Notes: generated by a model not told the origin, from the sequence alone. DNA of 20,892 nucleotides from Thauera sp. (GCA_003446655.1 DMCZ01000195.1:35564-56455); one strand, 5' to 3'. Positions 7,199 to 14,883 are shown, counted from the stretch's first letter. Program-made: numbers and translations.

Positions 7199-8629
7199 AT
7201 GAACAGCCCATCCCCTTCGCCGCACAAGGCGGCGAGCAAGACGCAGGAATCCACCCAAGACACCCTCTACGCCGCTCGCAAGAAGCTCTACGTTCGTGCG
7301 GTGACCGGACTCTTCGCCAACTGGCGCTGGGTGCTGGTCTGGGTTACCCAGCTGATCTACTACGGCCTGCCGTGGCTGAGTTGGAATGATCGCCAGGCCG
7401 TGCTGTTTCACCTCACCGAGCGCAAGTTCTACATCTTCGGCTGGGTCTTCTGGCCGCAGGACGTCTTCTTCCTCGCCCTGCTGCTGATCATTTCAGCCTA
7501 CGCATTGTTTTTCTTCACCGCGATCGCTGGTCGCCTCTGGTGCGGTTACGCCTGTCCGCAGACGGTCTACACGGAGATCTTCATGTGGATCGAGCAGAAG
7601 ATCGAGGGTGACCATGTTCGCCGTCAGAAGCTCGACCAGGCACCGATGAGCGCCGATAAGGCCCTGCGTCGGGGTGGAAAATACCTCGCCTGGAGCCTCG
7701 TCGCGTTGTGGACCGGCTTCACCTTCGTCGCCTACTTTTCCCCGCTGGACGAGTTGTTGCATTCGCTGACCACCCTCAGCTTCGGTCCCTGGGAGATATT
7801 CTGGATCCTGTTCTACTCTGCCTTCACTTACCTGTTTGCCGGCGTGATGCGCGAGCAGGTGTGCAAGTACATGTGCCCGTACGCCCGCTTCCAGGCGGTG
7901 ATGTTCGACCCGGATACGCTGGTGATCACCTACGACGAAGAGCGCGGTGAGCCGCGTGGAACGCGCAAGAAGGGTGTGGATCCGCGCTCGGTGAGCAAGG
8001 GTGACTGCATCGATTGCGGTATCTGCGTGCAGGTCTGTCCGACCGGGATCGACATCCGGGACGGGCTGCAGTACGAGTGCATCGGCTGCGCGGCGTGCAT
8101 CGACGCGTGCGATCAGGTCATGGACAAGATGAATTATCCGCGCGGCCTGATCCGGTACTCGACCGAGAACGCGATGAAGCGGCACTGGGGGCGCAAGGAG
8201 ATCATCGGCCACGTGTTCAGACCGCGTACGTTGATCTACGGTGCCGTACTCGCAATCATCTGCGTCGGCTTCGTCTGGGGTTTGGCGATGCGTGAGCCGC
8301 TGCGTGTGGATGTGATCCGCGACCGTTCATCGCTTGGTCGGGAGGTCGAGGGCGGGCTGATCGAGAACGTTTACCAGCTCCAGATCATGAACATGACCGA
8401 GGCCCCTCGCGCCTTCCGGCTCGAGGTGACGGGGCTTGATGGTGTGCGCATCGGCGGCGAGCAGCGCATCGATGTCGGGCCGGCCAGCCACCAGTCCGTC
8501 ACGCTTCAGGTCCTGGTTCCCTACGATTCGGGCCAGCCAGGCGCCAACAAGATCGCGTTTACGGTCACGGCGGAGGACGATCCCGCACTGAGCCTTAATG
8601 AAGAGACCACTTTCCTGATCCCACGCTGA
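7199..8629 (+). CDS. ccoG: cbb3 oxidase assembly ferredoxin-like protein CcoG (FixG/RdxA)
   Basis: This 476-residue polytopic membrane protein carries two [4Fe-4S] ferredoxin motifs. The first is C270-x2-C273-x2-C276-x3-C280-P and the second is C294-x2-C297-x2-C300-x3-C304. Two further cysteine pairs, C115-x3-C119 and C222-x3-C226, are conserved in this family. After the last membrane helix (about 335-355), the C-terminal part is an Ig-like periplasmic domain. CcoG has been shown in Rhodobacter to act as a cupric reductase, delivering Cu(I) to the CcoI route. The start codon follows AAAAGG with short spacing. It lies 99 bases after ccoP, behind the hairpin at 7127, and two bases before ccoH. 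Confidence 0.96.
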   Translation: MNSPSPSPHKAASKTQESTQDTLYAARKKLYVRAVTGLFANWRWVLVWVTQLIYYGLPWLSWNDRQAVLFHLTERKFYIFGWVFWPQDVFFLALLLIISAYALFFFTAIAGRLWCGYACPQTVYTEIFMWIEQKIEGDHVRRQKLDQAPMSADKALRRGGKYLAWSLVALWTGFTFVAYFSPLDELLHSLTTLSFGPWEIFWILFYSAFTYLFAGVMREQVCKYMCPYARFQAVMFDPDTLVITYDEERGEPRGTRKKGVDPRSVSKGDCIDCGICVQVCPTGIDIRDGLQYECIGCAACIDACDQVMDKMNYPRGLIRYSTENAMKRHWGRKEIIGHVFRPRTLIYGAVLAIICVGFVWGLAMREPLRVDVIRDRSSLGREVEGGLIENVYQLQIMNMTEAPRAFRLEVTGLDGVRIGGEQRIDVGPASHQSVTLQVLVPYDSGQPGANKIAFTVTAEDDPALSLNEETTFLIPR

Positions 8630-8631
8630 AG

Positions 8632-9141
8632 ATGCATCACTCTGCTACCGACAAACCGCGCGAGCCGTGGTATCGCCAGGGTTGGCCCTGGTTCCTGATT
8701 GCCTTCCCGGCGACGGCGGTCGTTGCCGGGATCGCGACCCTTGTGATCGCCATTCAGACCTTTGACGGCATGGTCGTTGACGATTACTACAAGGAAGGGC
8801 GCGCGATCGTGCAGACGATCGGGCGTGTCGAGCATGCACGTGAAATGGGCTTGCGCGCGGCCCTCAAGGTGCGGAGCGAGTCAATCCACATCGAACTTTC
8901 TGCTTCCGAGGCGGCGAGCCTCCCCGAGCGGATCCGCCTCACCGTCGCGCACCCGACACGCGGAGGCCTCGATCAGGAACTCATGGTCACCGGCGTGGCC
9001 GGTGTTTACGAAGCACCATTGGCGCCCCTGAGCACCGGGCGCTGGTTGTTTGTCATAGAAAACGAGGCCCGAAGCTGGCGACTCGACGGGTCCGCAATCC
9101 TCCCCGCAGAGATGGAGATCAAGATTGATCCAAATGTCTGA
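8632..9141 (+). CDS. ccoH: cbb3 oxidase assembly protein CcoH (FixH)
   Basis: The 169-residue protein has a short cytoplasmic tail, a single membrane helix (about residues 19-43), the family motif DDYYKEG just after it, and a periplasmic beta-rich domain. CcoH/FixH binds the assembling oxidase and is needed for its stability; its biochemical role is not settled. The ATG sits two bases after the ccoG stop with no separate ribosome binding site, so its translation is probably coupled to ccoG. Length matches typical FixH proteins. Confidence 0.9.
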   Translation: MHHSATDKPREPWYRQGWPWFLIAFPATAVVAGIATLVIAIQTFDGMVVDDYYKEGRAIVQTIGRVEHAREMGLRAALKVRSESIHIELSASEAASLPERIRLTVAHPTRGGLDQELMVTGVAGVYEAPLAPLSTGRWLFVIENEARSWRLDGSAILPAEMEIKIDPNV

Positions 9142-9164
9142 TTTCTTTAGTGCGGAGGTAAGTC

Positions 9165-9311
9165 ATGGCTTGGGAACTGCTTTTGACGAGTGACATCGGG
9201 CTGCTGAGTCTGTTTACGATTGCCTTCATCCTCGTGATGGCAGCGTATCTTTACCGATATGCGCGCCGTCACATGGCTGAGGACGAACAGCGGGCAGGTC
9301 TGAAGCGCTGA
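9165..9311 (+). CDS. Small single-helix membrane protein, DUF3149-like
   Basis: A 48-residue protein starts at an ATG six bases behind a near-perfect ribosome binding site, GGAGGT at 9154-9159, 23 bases after ccoH. It begins MAWELLLTSDIGLLSLFTI, runs into one membrane helix (about residues 12-31) and ends with a basic and then acidic cytoplasmic tail (RYARRHMAEDEQRAGLKR). The MAW-x-LL-x5-GLLSL opening fits, from memory, the DUF3149 family of tiny proteobacterial membrane proteins. Function is unknown. As the last gene before the cbb3 locus terminator it is very likely co-transcribed with ccoGH, which makes an accessory role in oxidase assembly or stability possible but unproven. Confidence 0.8.
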   Translation: MAWELLLTSDIGLLSLFTIAFILVMAAYLYRYARRHMAEDEQRAGLKR

Positions 9312-9329
9312 TCTCGAATCACCGCCCGC

Positions 9330-9368
9330 AAATGAACGACGGCCCGCTTTGCGGGCCGTCGTTCATTT
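9330..9368. terminator. Bidirectional intrinsic terminator, perfect 18-bp stem
   Basis: AAATGAACGACGGCCCGC and its exact reverse complement flank a TTT loop. The outer A and T runs give short U-tracts in both directions. It lies between the end of the DUF3149-like gene on the plus strand and the convergent usp gene on the minus strand, and would stop both transcripts. Confidence 0.9.
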
Positions 9369-9389
9369 CCCGATCAGCAATCTGCTCGA

Positions 9390-9833
9390 TCAGCGATAAA
9401 CCAGAACCGGTGTCTTGCTGTGCGTGAGCACCTTCTGGGTCTCACTGCCCAGCAACAGGCCCGCGATGCCACGGCGCCCGTGCGAAGCCATGAATATCAG
9501 GTCGCATCCGTGTCGGTCGGACGCATCGATGATCGCCTCGTAGGGAACCTCATTGACCGTGGAGTCCGTATCGGCGGCGACCCCCTCGGCATCAGCGGCG
9601 TCCTTGGCCTTTGAAAGGATCGCTTCGGCCTCGGCTGCGGCAGACTTCGAGAATTGCTCCGGGGTCGTCGGGTCGATCAGTGCGCCTTCACCATAAATGG
9701 GCATGGGAAAGTCGGGCTGTGCGTAGAAGAAGGTGATACGGGCGCCCGTTTCCTTGGCGAACGAAACCGCCCGGGCCACCGTGCTTTCCGACAAGGCCGA
9801 CCCATCGGTCGGGACCAGAATGTGCTTGAACAT
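9390..9833 (-). CDS. Universal stress protein, UspA family
   Basis: The 147-residue protein has a single Usp domain: the N-terminal ILVPTDGS strand-loop, and near the C-terminus ASHG-RRGIAGLLL-GS (residues 116-130), the ATP-binding loop of the nucleotide-binding Usp class. The first glycine of the strict motif is replaced by Ala116, which is common in this class. It ends PVLVYR, as usual. AGGGAG lies eight bases before the start. An FNR box and a consensus -10 lie upstream, fitting the known FNR/ANR control of several Usp genes during anaerobic survival. It is divergent from the beta-CASP gene. Confidence 0.92.
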   Translation of the reverse strand: MFKHILVPTDGSALSESTVARAVSFAKETGARITFFYAQPDFPMPIYGEGALIDPTTPEQFSKSAAAEAEAILSKAKDAADAEGVAADTDSTVNEVPYEAIIDASDRHGCDLIFMASHGRRGIAGLLLGSETQKVLTHSKTPVLVYR

Positions 9834-9865
9834 GACGGACGCTCCCTGTTGTGTGTCACGATTCG

Positions 9866-9909
9866 ATTATAGCGAGGTGAGCCAGTCTGCCGCGATTGAT
9901 CGTGATCAA
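9866..9909 (-). promoter_or_regulatory. FNR-dependent promoter of usp, box shared with the divergent beta-CASP gene
   Basis: TTGATCGTGATCAA at 9896-9909 is a perfect match to the FNR consensus. On the minus strand it is followed by an exact TATAAT (plus-strand 9866-9871). The box centre is 31.5 bases from the first base of the -10, two to three bases more than at the other boxes here, so the match to the -41.5 position is slightly off. On the plus strand the same box lies 50 bases from the start codon at 9959, but no clear -10 is seen in that direction. Confidence 0.82.
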
Positions 9910-9958
9910 ACGGCAGCGAAGTCGCGTTGGAGGTCAAGAGAGCCCTTGGAGGTGCGAC

Positions 9959-11368
9959 ATGAAAGTGACTTTTCTGGGTGCTGCGGGCGAGGTGACAGGT
10001 TCCTGCATGCGTGTCGATCACGAGCGCGGCAGCTTTCTGGTGGACTGCGGCCTGTTCCAGGGCGGTCGCGAGGCAGATCGCAAGAATCGTGAGGCGCTGG
10101 ATTTCGACCTTCGCGACATCGACTTCGTGCTCTTGACCCATGCGCACCTCGACCACACGGGCCTCGTGCCCCGGCTGGTTGCGCTCGGTTACAAGGGACG
10201 CATCTTTGCCACCGCAGCGACGGTCGACCTGCTGGGGGTGATGCTGATGGACTCCGCCCACATCCAGGAGAAGGAGGCCGAGTGGGCCTTGCGCAACACG
10301 CGCTCGCGCAAGGCGGCACGGCGCACGGATCTCGTGCCGCTATACACCGTCGAGCAGGCTCGCCACAGCCTGGGGCGACTGCGTGCGTTGGCATTCGATG
10401 AGATGGTCGAGCTTGGGCATGGCGTCCGCTGCCGATTTCGTAATGCCGGCCACATCCTGGGCTCTGCGATCATCGAGATCGACGTCGAGGAGCGTGGGCA
10501 CGCGCGCAGGCTGGTCGTCTCGGGCGACCTGGGTCAGCCGATGCGTCCGGTGCTGCAGGACCCCGTACAGATTCCGGCTGCCGACTACCTGTGCGTGGAA
10601 TCGACCTATGGGAATCGCGCGCACCGGTCGTTTGCCGACACCTGTGACGAGCTCGCGGAGGCGCTGCGCCGGACGCTCAAGGTCGACGGCGGCAACGTGA
10701 TCATCCCGGCGTTTGCCGTCGGTCGCACGCAGGAGTTGCTGTTCGTGCTTGCCGACCTTGTGCGCGCCGGTCGCATCGATCGCCTCGATGTCGTGGTCGA
10801 TTCACCGATGGCTTCTGCGGTGACCGAGCTCACCGTGCGACACGACGACCTCTGGGACGAGGAAACCCGCGAGCTTTATGCCTGGACGCGCCGGAATGCC
10901 GACCGCTTCAACCTGCGCTTCGTGCAGGATGTCGAGGAGTCGATGGCGCTCAACAGTGTGCGTGGCGGCCTTGTGATCATCTCGGCGAGCGGCATGTGCG
11001 ACGCAGGACGGATCAAGCACCACCTTCGCTACAACCTCGGCCGCCGCGAATGCGCCATCGTCATCGCGGGCTTCCAGGCTGCCGGCACACTTGGGCGACG
11101 TCTGGTTGATGGGGCGAGACAGGTCACGCTGTTCCGTGAGCGCATCCCGGTGCGCGCGCGCATCCACACGATCGGCGGCCTGTCCGCGCATGCCGATCAG
11201 CCAGCCTTGCTGAACTGGCTCCGCGGGTTTCGCGAACCGCCGCGGCGCACCTTTGTCGTTCATGGAGAGCCCCAGGCAGCACTGGCCCTGGTTGAAGTCG
11301 TCAAGCGCGACCTCGGGTGGCGCGAGGTGACGGTGGCGGAGCCGGATCTTCCCAACACGCTTGGCTGA
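9959..11368 (+). CDS. Metallo-beta-lactamase fold / beta-CASP RNA hydrolase (COG1236)
   Basis: This 469-residue protein starts MKVTFLGAAGEVTGS, the first beta-strand of the fold. It carries the zinc-binding THAHLDH motif (His61, His63, Asp65, His66), a beta-CASP insertion with AFAVGRTQELL, and the C-terminal RMMBL element GLSAHADQ around His411. These are the marks of the CPSF-73/Ysh1-like bacterial proteins, predicted zinc-dependent RNases that are distinct from RNase J. The substrate is unknown. The frame is open to 9896, but GGAGGT at 9948-9953 fixes the ATG at 9959. It shares an upstream FNR box with the divergent usp gene, so RNA processing linked to oxygen limitation is a reasonable inference. 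Confidence 0.88.
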   Translation: MKVTFLGAAGEVTGSCMRVDHERGSFLVDCGLFQGGREADRKNREALDFDLRDIDFVLLTHAHLDHTGLVPRLVALGYKGRIFATAATVDLLGVMLMDSAHIQEKEAEWALRNTRSRKAARRTDLVPLYTVEQARHSLGRLRALAFDEMVELGHGVRCRFRNAGHILGSAIIEIDVEERGHARRLVVSGDLGQPMRPVLQDPVQIPAADYLCVESTYGNRAHRSFADTCDELAEALRRTLKVDGGNVIIPAFAVGRTQELLFVLADLVRAGRIDRLDVVVDSPMASAVTELTVRHDDLWDEETRELYAWTRRNADRFNLRFVQDVEESMALNSVRGGLVIISASGMCDAGRIKHHLRYNLGRRECAIVIAGFQAAGTLGRRLVDGARQVTLFRERIPVRARIHTIGGLSAHADQPALLNWLRGFREPPRRTFVVHGEPQAALALVEVVKRDLGWREVTVAEPDLPNTLG

Positions 11369-11436
11369 GCGTTCGTACGTCGCACACAGGCAGGCGTGGC
11401 GGACGAGCCCGGCGGAAGTGGGGCAGGCCGCCGCCG

Positions 11437-12120
11437 TCAGGCTCCGTAGCGCGACAGGCGCGCCGGATCGTGCAGCGTGATCCGCTTGCCTTGCACGCCG
11501 ATCAGCCCTGCTTCACTGAGGTCGTGGAATATTCTCGACAGAGTTTCCGGGGTCACGTTGAGGCGGGAGGCGATCACCTGCTTGCTGGTGGGCAGGGCGA
11601 TTTCGCTCGGTGCGTCCGAATCGGCAACCTGCAGCAGGTAGCCGATCACGCGCTGGGTGCTCGAGCGCAAGGAGTATGTCTCCACGTCCTTGATCAGGCC
11701 GTGCAGCCTGATAGCCATGCCGGCCAGCAGCTTGTGCGCGAATGTGGAGTCCTGGTCGATGAGTTCGGTGACCACCTGCTGGCCGACATGAACGAGCACG
11801 GTGTCGGAAAGGGCCTCTGCAAATACGGGGTAGGGGTGGTTCATGAACATCACGGCTTCACCGAAGCTCTGCATCGGACCCACGATCTCGACTACCTTCT
11901 CGGTGCCCTGGGACGACGAGAATGCGAGCTTGACCTGGCCCGAGACGACGAAGTAAAAGCCGTGCGGCTGGTCGCCACGCTGGAAAAGCACCTCGCCGCG
12001 CGCGACGTGTCGATCGCGCGTGTAACGCGCGACGAGCTGAACATCCGCCTCCGACAGCTCGCTGAACAGCGGAATGCGGTGCAGCAGGGAGGGGATGTCG
12101 AGGTGGGAGTGGGGGGGCAT
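11437..12120 (-). CDS. dnr: Crp/Fnr-family regulator of DNR type
   Basis: The 227-residue protein has a cyclic-nucleotide-binding-like sensor domain (about 12-130), a long dimerisation helix (about 128-150) and a winged helix-turn-helix. The recognition helix carries Glu192, Ser195 and Arg196 (PETLSR), the residues that read TTGAT/C half-sites in FNR. It contains no cysteine at all, so it cannot hold an FNR-type iron-sulfur cluster. Length and the PETxSRI motif match Pseudomonas DNR, which senses nitric oxide through haem and activates denitrification genes. Haem or NO sensing here is inferred. AAGGAG precedes the start, and a TAAAAT -10-like element lies at plus-strand 12147-12152. It converges with the beta-CASP gene and diverges from the SirB2-like gene. 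Confidence 0.82.
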   Translation of the reverse strand: MPPHSHLDIPSLLHRIPLFSELSEADVQLVARYTRDRHVARGEVLFQRGDQPHGFYFVVSGQVKLAFSSSQGTEKVVEIVGPMQSFGEAVMFMNHPYPVFAEALSDTVLVHVGQQVVTELIDQDSTFAHKLLAGMAIRLHGLIKDVETYSLRSSTQRVIGYLLQVADSDAPSEIALPTSKQVIASRLNVTPETLSRIFHDLSEAGLIGVQGKRITLHDPARLSRYGA

Positions 12121-12213
12121 CGAGGTGCTCTCCTTAGTGCGTCGAGATTTTAGTCCAGCCGGCTCGCTGCCGGCGGTTTCCGGTTCTTTGGCCGGCTAGT
12201 GAAAGGAGTAGTG

Positions 12214-12594
12214 ATGTACTACGCGATCAAGCACCTGCACGTGACCTGCGTTGTCCTCAGCGCCGCCGGGTTTCTGCTGCGCGGCCTGTGGATGATGACT
12301 GGCAACACGCTACTGCAACACAAGATGACGCGCGTATTGCCGCACATCATCGACAGTCTGCTGCTGCTTTCGGCCATCGCGCTTGCGGTAATGATTCAGC
12401 AGTATCCATTTGCGGCGGACTGGGTCACGGCCAAGGTCATCGGCTTGCTGCTCTACATTCTGCTGGGCACCGTCGCCCTCAAGCGTGGCCGCACCATGGG
12501 CGTCCGCGTCGTGGCCTTCGTTGGTGCGCTGCTCGTGTATGCCTGGATCGTATCGATCGCCCTCACCAAGAACCTCGCCGGCTTCCTCGCTTGA
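12214..12594 (+). CDS. SirB2-family small membrane protein
   Basis: The 126-residue protein appears to have four membrane helices (about 5-25, 40-63, 72-92, 98-118), with conserved polar features at helix ends: the IKHLHV start, RVLPHIIDS and KVIGLLLYI. These match the SirB/SirB2 family, named from a Salmonella invasion-gene regulator locus but of unknown biochemical function. GTG at 12199 is in frame, but AAGGAG at 12203-12208 places the start at the ATG at 12214. It sits alone on the plus strand between the two minus-strand regulators dnr and fnr, with only 16 bases to the convergent fnr gene. Confidence 0.78.
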   Translation: MYYAIKHLHVTCVVLSAAGFLLRGLWMMTGNTLLQHKMTRVLPHIIDSLLLLSAIALAVMIQQYPFAADWVTAKVIGLLLYILLGTVALKRGRTMGVRVVAFVGALLVYAWIVSIALTKNLAGFLA

Positions 12595-12610
12595 GCCTGC
12601 CGGCGCCTTG

Positions 12611-13351
12611 TCAGCGGACGCCCTGCTGATGCTGGATCAGCTTCTTGAGGCCGGCCGGGTCGAGTAACAGCACATGCTTCTGCTGCACCGAGATCAGGCC
12701 ATCCTCCTGGAAGCGCGAGAAGGCGCGAGAGACGGTCTCGAGCTTGAGCCCGAGATAGGAGCCGATCTCCTCGCGCGTCATGCGCAGGTTGAACTCCTGC
12801 GATGAGAACCCGCGGGCATTGAAGCGCTGCGACATGTTGAGCAGGAAGGCCGCGAGGCGCTCTTCGGCACGCATCGAGCCGAGCAGCATCATCACGCCGT
12901 GGTCGCGCACGATCTCGCGGCTCATAACCTTGTGGAACTGCAGCTGCAGGCCGTCGATCTCATGCGACAGCTGCTCGAGCTTGTCGTAGGCGATCACGCA
13001 CACCTCGCTGTCCTCGAGTGCCACCGCGTTGCAGCTGTGCGTTTCGGTGCTGATTCCGTCGAGGCCGAGGATCTCGCCCGTCATCTGGAAGCCAGTCACC
13101 TGCTCGCGCCCGTCCTCCAGCAGCACATCGGTCTTGAACGACCCCGCGCGGATGGCGTAGATGGCCTCGAAAGGGTCGCCGGCACGGTAGAGGTTCTGCT
13201 GGCGCTTGACCTTGCGGCGCGCGCCAACCAGTTCGTCGAGCCGGCTCAGTTCGCTGTCGGCCATGCCGAAGGGCAGGCACAGTTCGACGAGGTTGCACTG
13301 CGAACAGGCCGTCTTGAGCCCATTCACGGTAATTGGCACGGTTGCCCTCAT
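12611..13351 (-). CDS. fnr: FNR oxygen-sensing transcriptional regulator (iron-sulfur type)
   Basis: The 246-residue protein has the N-terminal cluster ligands C16-x2-C19-x5-C25 and the distal Cys118. These correspond to Escherichia coli FNR C20, C23, C29 and C122, so an oxygen-labile [4Fe-4S] cluster is expected. The segments LYRAGD, YAIRAG and AEERLAAFLLN follow FNR closely. The recognition helix has Glu205, Ser208 and Arg209 (LETVSR), the contacts that read TTGAT-N4-ATCAA. An extra cysteine, Cys107, is not an FNR ligand in E. coli. I chose the ATG at 13351 over the GTG at 13357; neither has a strong ribosome binding site. The gene is divergent from hemN with an FNR box between them, so autoregulation is possible. 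Confidence 0.93.
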   Translation of the reverse strand: MRATVPITVNGLKTACSQCNLVELCLPFGMADSELSRLDELVGARRKVKRQQNLYRAGDPFEAIYAIRAGSFKTDVLLEDGREQVTGFQMTGEILGLDGISTETHSCNAVALEDSEVCVIAYDKLEQLSHEIDGLQLQFHKVMSREIVRDHGVMMLLGSMRAEERLAAFLLNMSQRFNARGFSSQEFNLRMTREEIGSYLGLKLETVSRAFSRFQEDGLISVQQKHVLLLDPAGLKKLIQHQQGVR

Positions 13352-13423
13352 CTGCACGATAATCCCGCTTTCCCCGACAAAAGACGCCGACCCGGCCGCG
13401 AGCGGACCTTCAGATCAAGCTCG

Positions 13424-13465
13424 TTGACCCACGTCAACCAAAAAATCCCGCTGGTCTGCCATTGT
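13424..13465 (+). promoter_or_regulatory. FNR box and predicted hemN promoter in the fnr-hemN gap
   Basis: TTGACCCACGTCAA at 13424-13437 is a perfect 5-4-5 dyad. A weak CATTGT -10 at 13460-13465 lies 29.5 bases from the box centre, the spacing expected of class II FNR promoters, giving a start near 13472 and a leader of only about 20 bases before hemN. On the minus strand the box is 73 bases from the fnr start, with no clear -10 at the class II position, so any effect on fnr could be repression or weak activation. Confidence 0.72.
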
Positions 13466-13491
13466 TTGGCACACCCTGCAGCAGCAAGATC

Positions 13492-14883
13492 ATGAAAAGC
13501 CAGAACGAACTCATCTTCGACCCGCAGCTGATCCGCCGATTCGACATCAACGGACCCCGCTACACCTCTTACCCGACGGCGGATCGCTTCGTAGAAGCGT
13601 TCAATGCCGAGACGCTCAAGACCTGGCTCGCCAAGCGTGCGGTCGGCGGTGTAAGCAAACCGCTCTCATTATACTTCCACATCCCGTTCTGTAACACGAT
13701 CTGCTACTACTGCGCCTGCAACAAGATCATCACCAAGGACCATGGGCGCTCTGCCAAGTACTTGAAGTATCTGGCTAAAGAGATCGCGATGCAGGCCGCG
13801 TGCCTGGAGGGGAGCCGCCAGGTCACACAGCTTCACCTGGGCGGCGGCACCCCCACTTTCCTGTCCCATGACGAGATGCGTGAACTCATGGCCGCGGTGC
13901 GCGAGCACTTCACGCTGGTGCCCAACGGGGAGTATTCCATCGAGGTCGACCCGCGCAAGGTCGACTTCGAGACGGTCCAGTTGCTTGCCGAACTCGGCTT
14001 CAACCGCATGAGCGTCGGCGTCCAGGACTTTGCCGAGGACGTGCAGGCCGCGGTCAACCGTATCCAGAGCTACGATGAGACCAAGCTCGTCATCGACGCT
14101 GCGCGTGCCACCGGCTTCAAGTCGGTGAGCATGGATCTCATCTACGGCCTGCCCAAGCAAAACGTCATCAGTTTCAACCGCACGCTCGAGCAGGTGCTGC
14201 AGATCTCGCCCGATCGCATTTCGCTGTACAGCTACGCGCACCTGCCGGGTCTGTTCAAGCCGCAGCGCCGCATCAACAGCGGCGACATGCCCACCGCCGA
14301 CACCAAGCTGCAGCTGCTGCAGCTGGGCATCCGCCGCCTTACCGAGGCCGGCTACGTCTACATCGGCATGGACCACTTCGCCAAGCCCGACGACGAGCTC
14401 ACCGTCGCCCAGCGCCAGGGGCGGCTGCACCGCAACTTCCAGGGCTATTCCACCCAGGCCGAATGCGATCTGCTGGCTTTCGGCGTGTCGGCGATCGGCA
14501 AGATCGGGCCGGTGTATGCGCAGAACGTGAAGACACTCGACGAGTATTACGACGCGCTCGACCGCGACGAGCTACCGGTATTGCGCGGCATCGAGCTGAC
14601 CGCCGACGACCTGCTGCGGCGCGCGATCATCCAGGCGCTGATGTGCCATTTCGAGCTGTCGATGCAGTCGATCGAGATCGCGCACCTGATCAACTTCCGC
14701 GAGTACTTCGCCGAGGAGCTGGCTGATCTGAAGGAGATGGAGAAGGCCGGCCTGGTGAAGATCGATGGTGACTGGATCAGCGTGCAGCCCGCTGGCCGAC
14801 TGCTGGTGCGTGGTATCGCCATGGTGTTTGACCGCTACCTGCGGGCCGACCGCGAGCGTGCGCGCTACTCTCGGGTGATCTGA
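13492..14883 (+). CDS. hemN: Oxygen-independent coproporphyrinogen III dehydrogenase
   Basis: The 463-residue radical SAM enzyme converts coproporphyrinogen III to protoporphyrinogen IX without O2, using S-adenosylmethionine. The cluster motif is C67-x3-C71-x2-C74-x-C76 (CNTICYYCAC), five residues offset from E. coli HemN. It is preceded by the YFHIPF strand and followed by the GGGTP SAM-binding motif and, at the N-terminus, the RYTSYPTADRF signature. The C-terminal HemN domain ends ARYSRVI. The frame is open to 13462, but the ATG at 13492 fits the family start. The ribosome binding site is weak. Predicted FNR control matches the need to make haem for cbb3 oxidase when the oxygen-dependent HemF is starved of substrate. 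Confidence 0.96.
   Translation: MKSQNELIFDPQLIRRFDINGPRYTSYPTADRFVEAFNAETLKTWLAKRAVGGVSKPLSLYFHIPFCNTICYYCACNKIITKDHGRSAKYLKYLAKEIAMQAACLEGSRQVTQLHLGGGTPTFLSHDEMRELMAAVREHFTLVPNGEYSIEVDPRKVDFETVQLLAELGFNRMSVGVQDFAEDVQAAVNRIQSYDETKLVIDAARATGFKSVSMDLIYGLPKQNVISFNRTLEQVLQISPDRISLYSYAHLPGLFKPQRRINSGDMPTADTKLQLLQLGIRRLTEAGYVYIGMDHFAKPDDELTVAQRQGRLHRNFQGYSTQAECDLLAFGVSAIGKIGPVYAQNVKTLDEYYDALDRDELPVLRGIELTADDLLRRAIIQALMCHFELSMQSIEIAHLINFREYFAEELADLKEMEKAGLVKIDGDWISVQPAGRLLVRGIAMVFDRYLRADRERARYSRVI

Noticed and set aside
9125..9138. TTGATCCAAATGTC at the end of ccoH, considered as an FNR box.
   Set aside because: Only the left half-site matches; the right arm does not resemble ATCAA. It also lies inside ccoH coding sequence.
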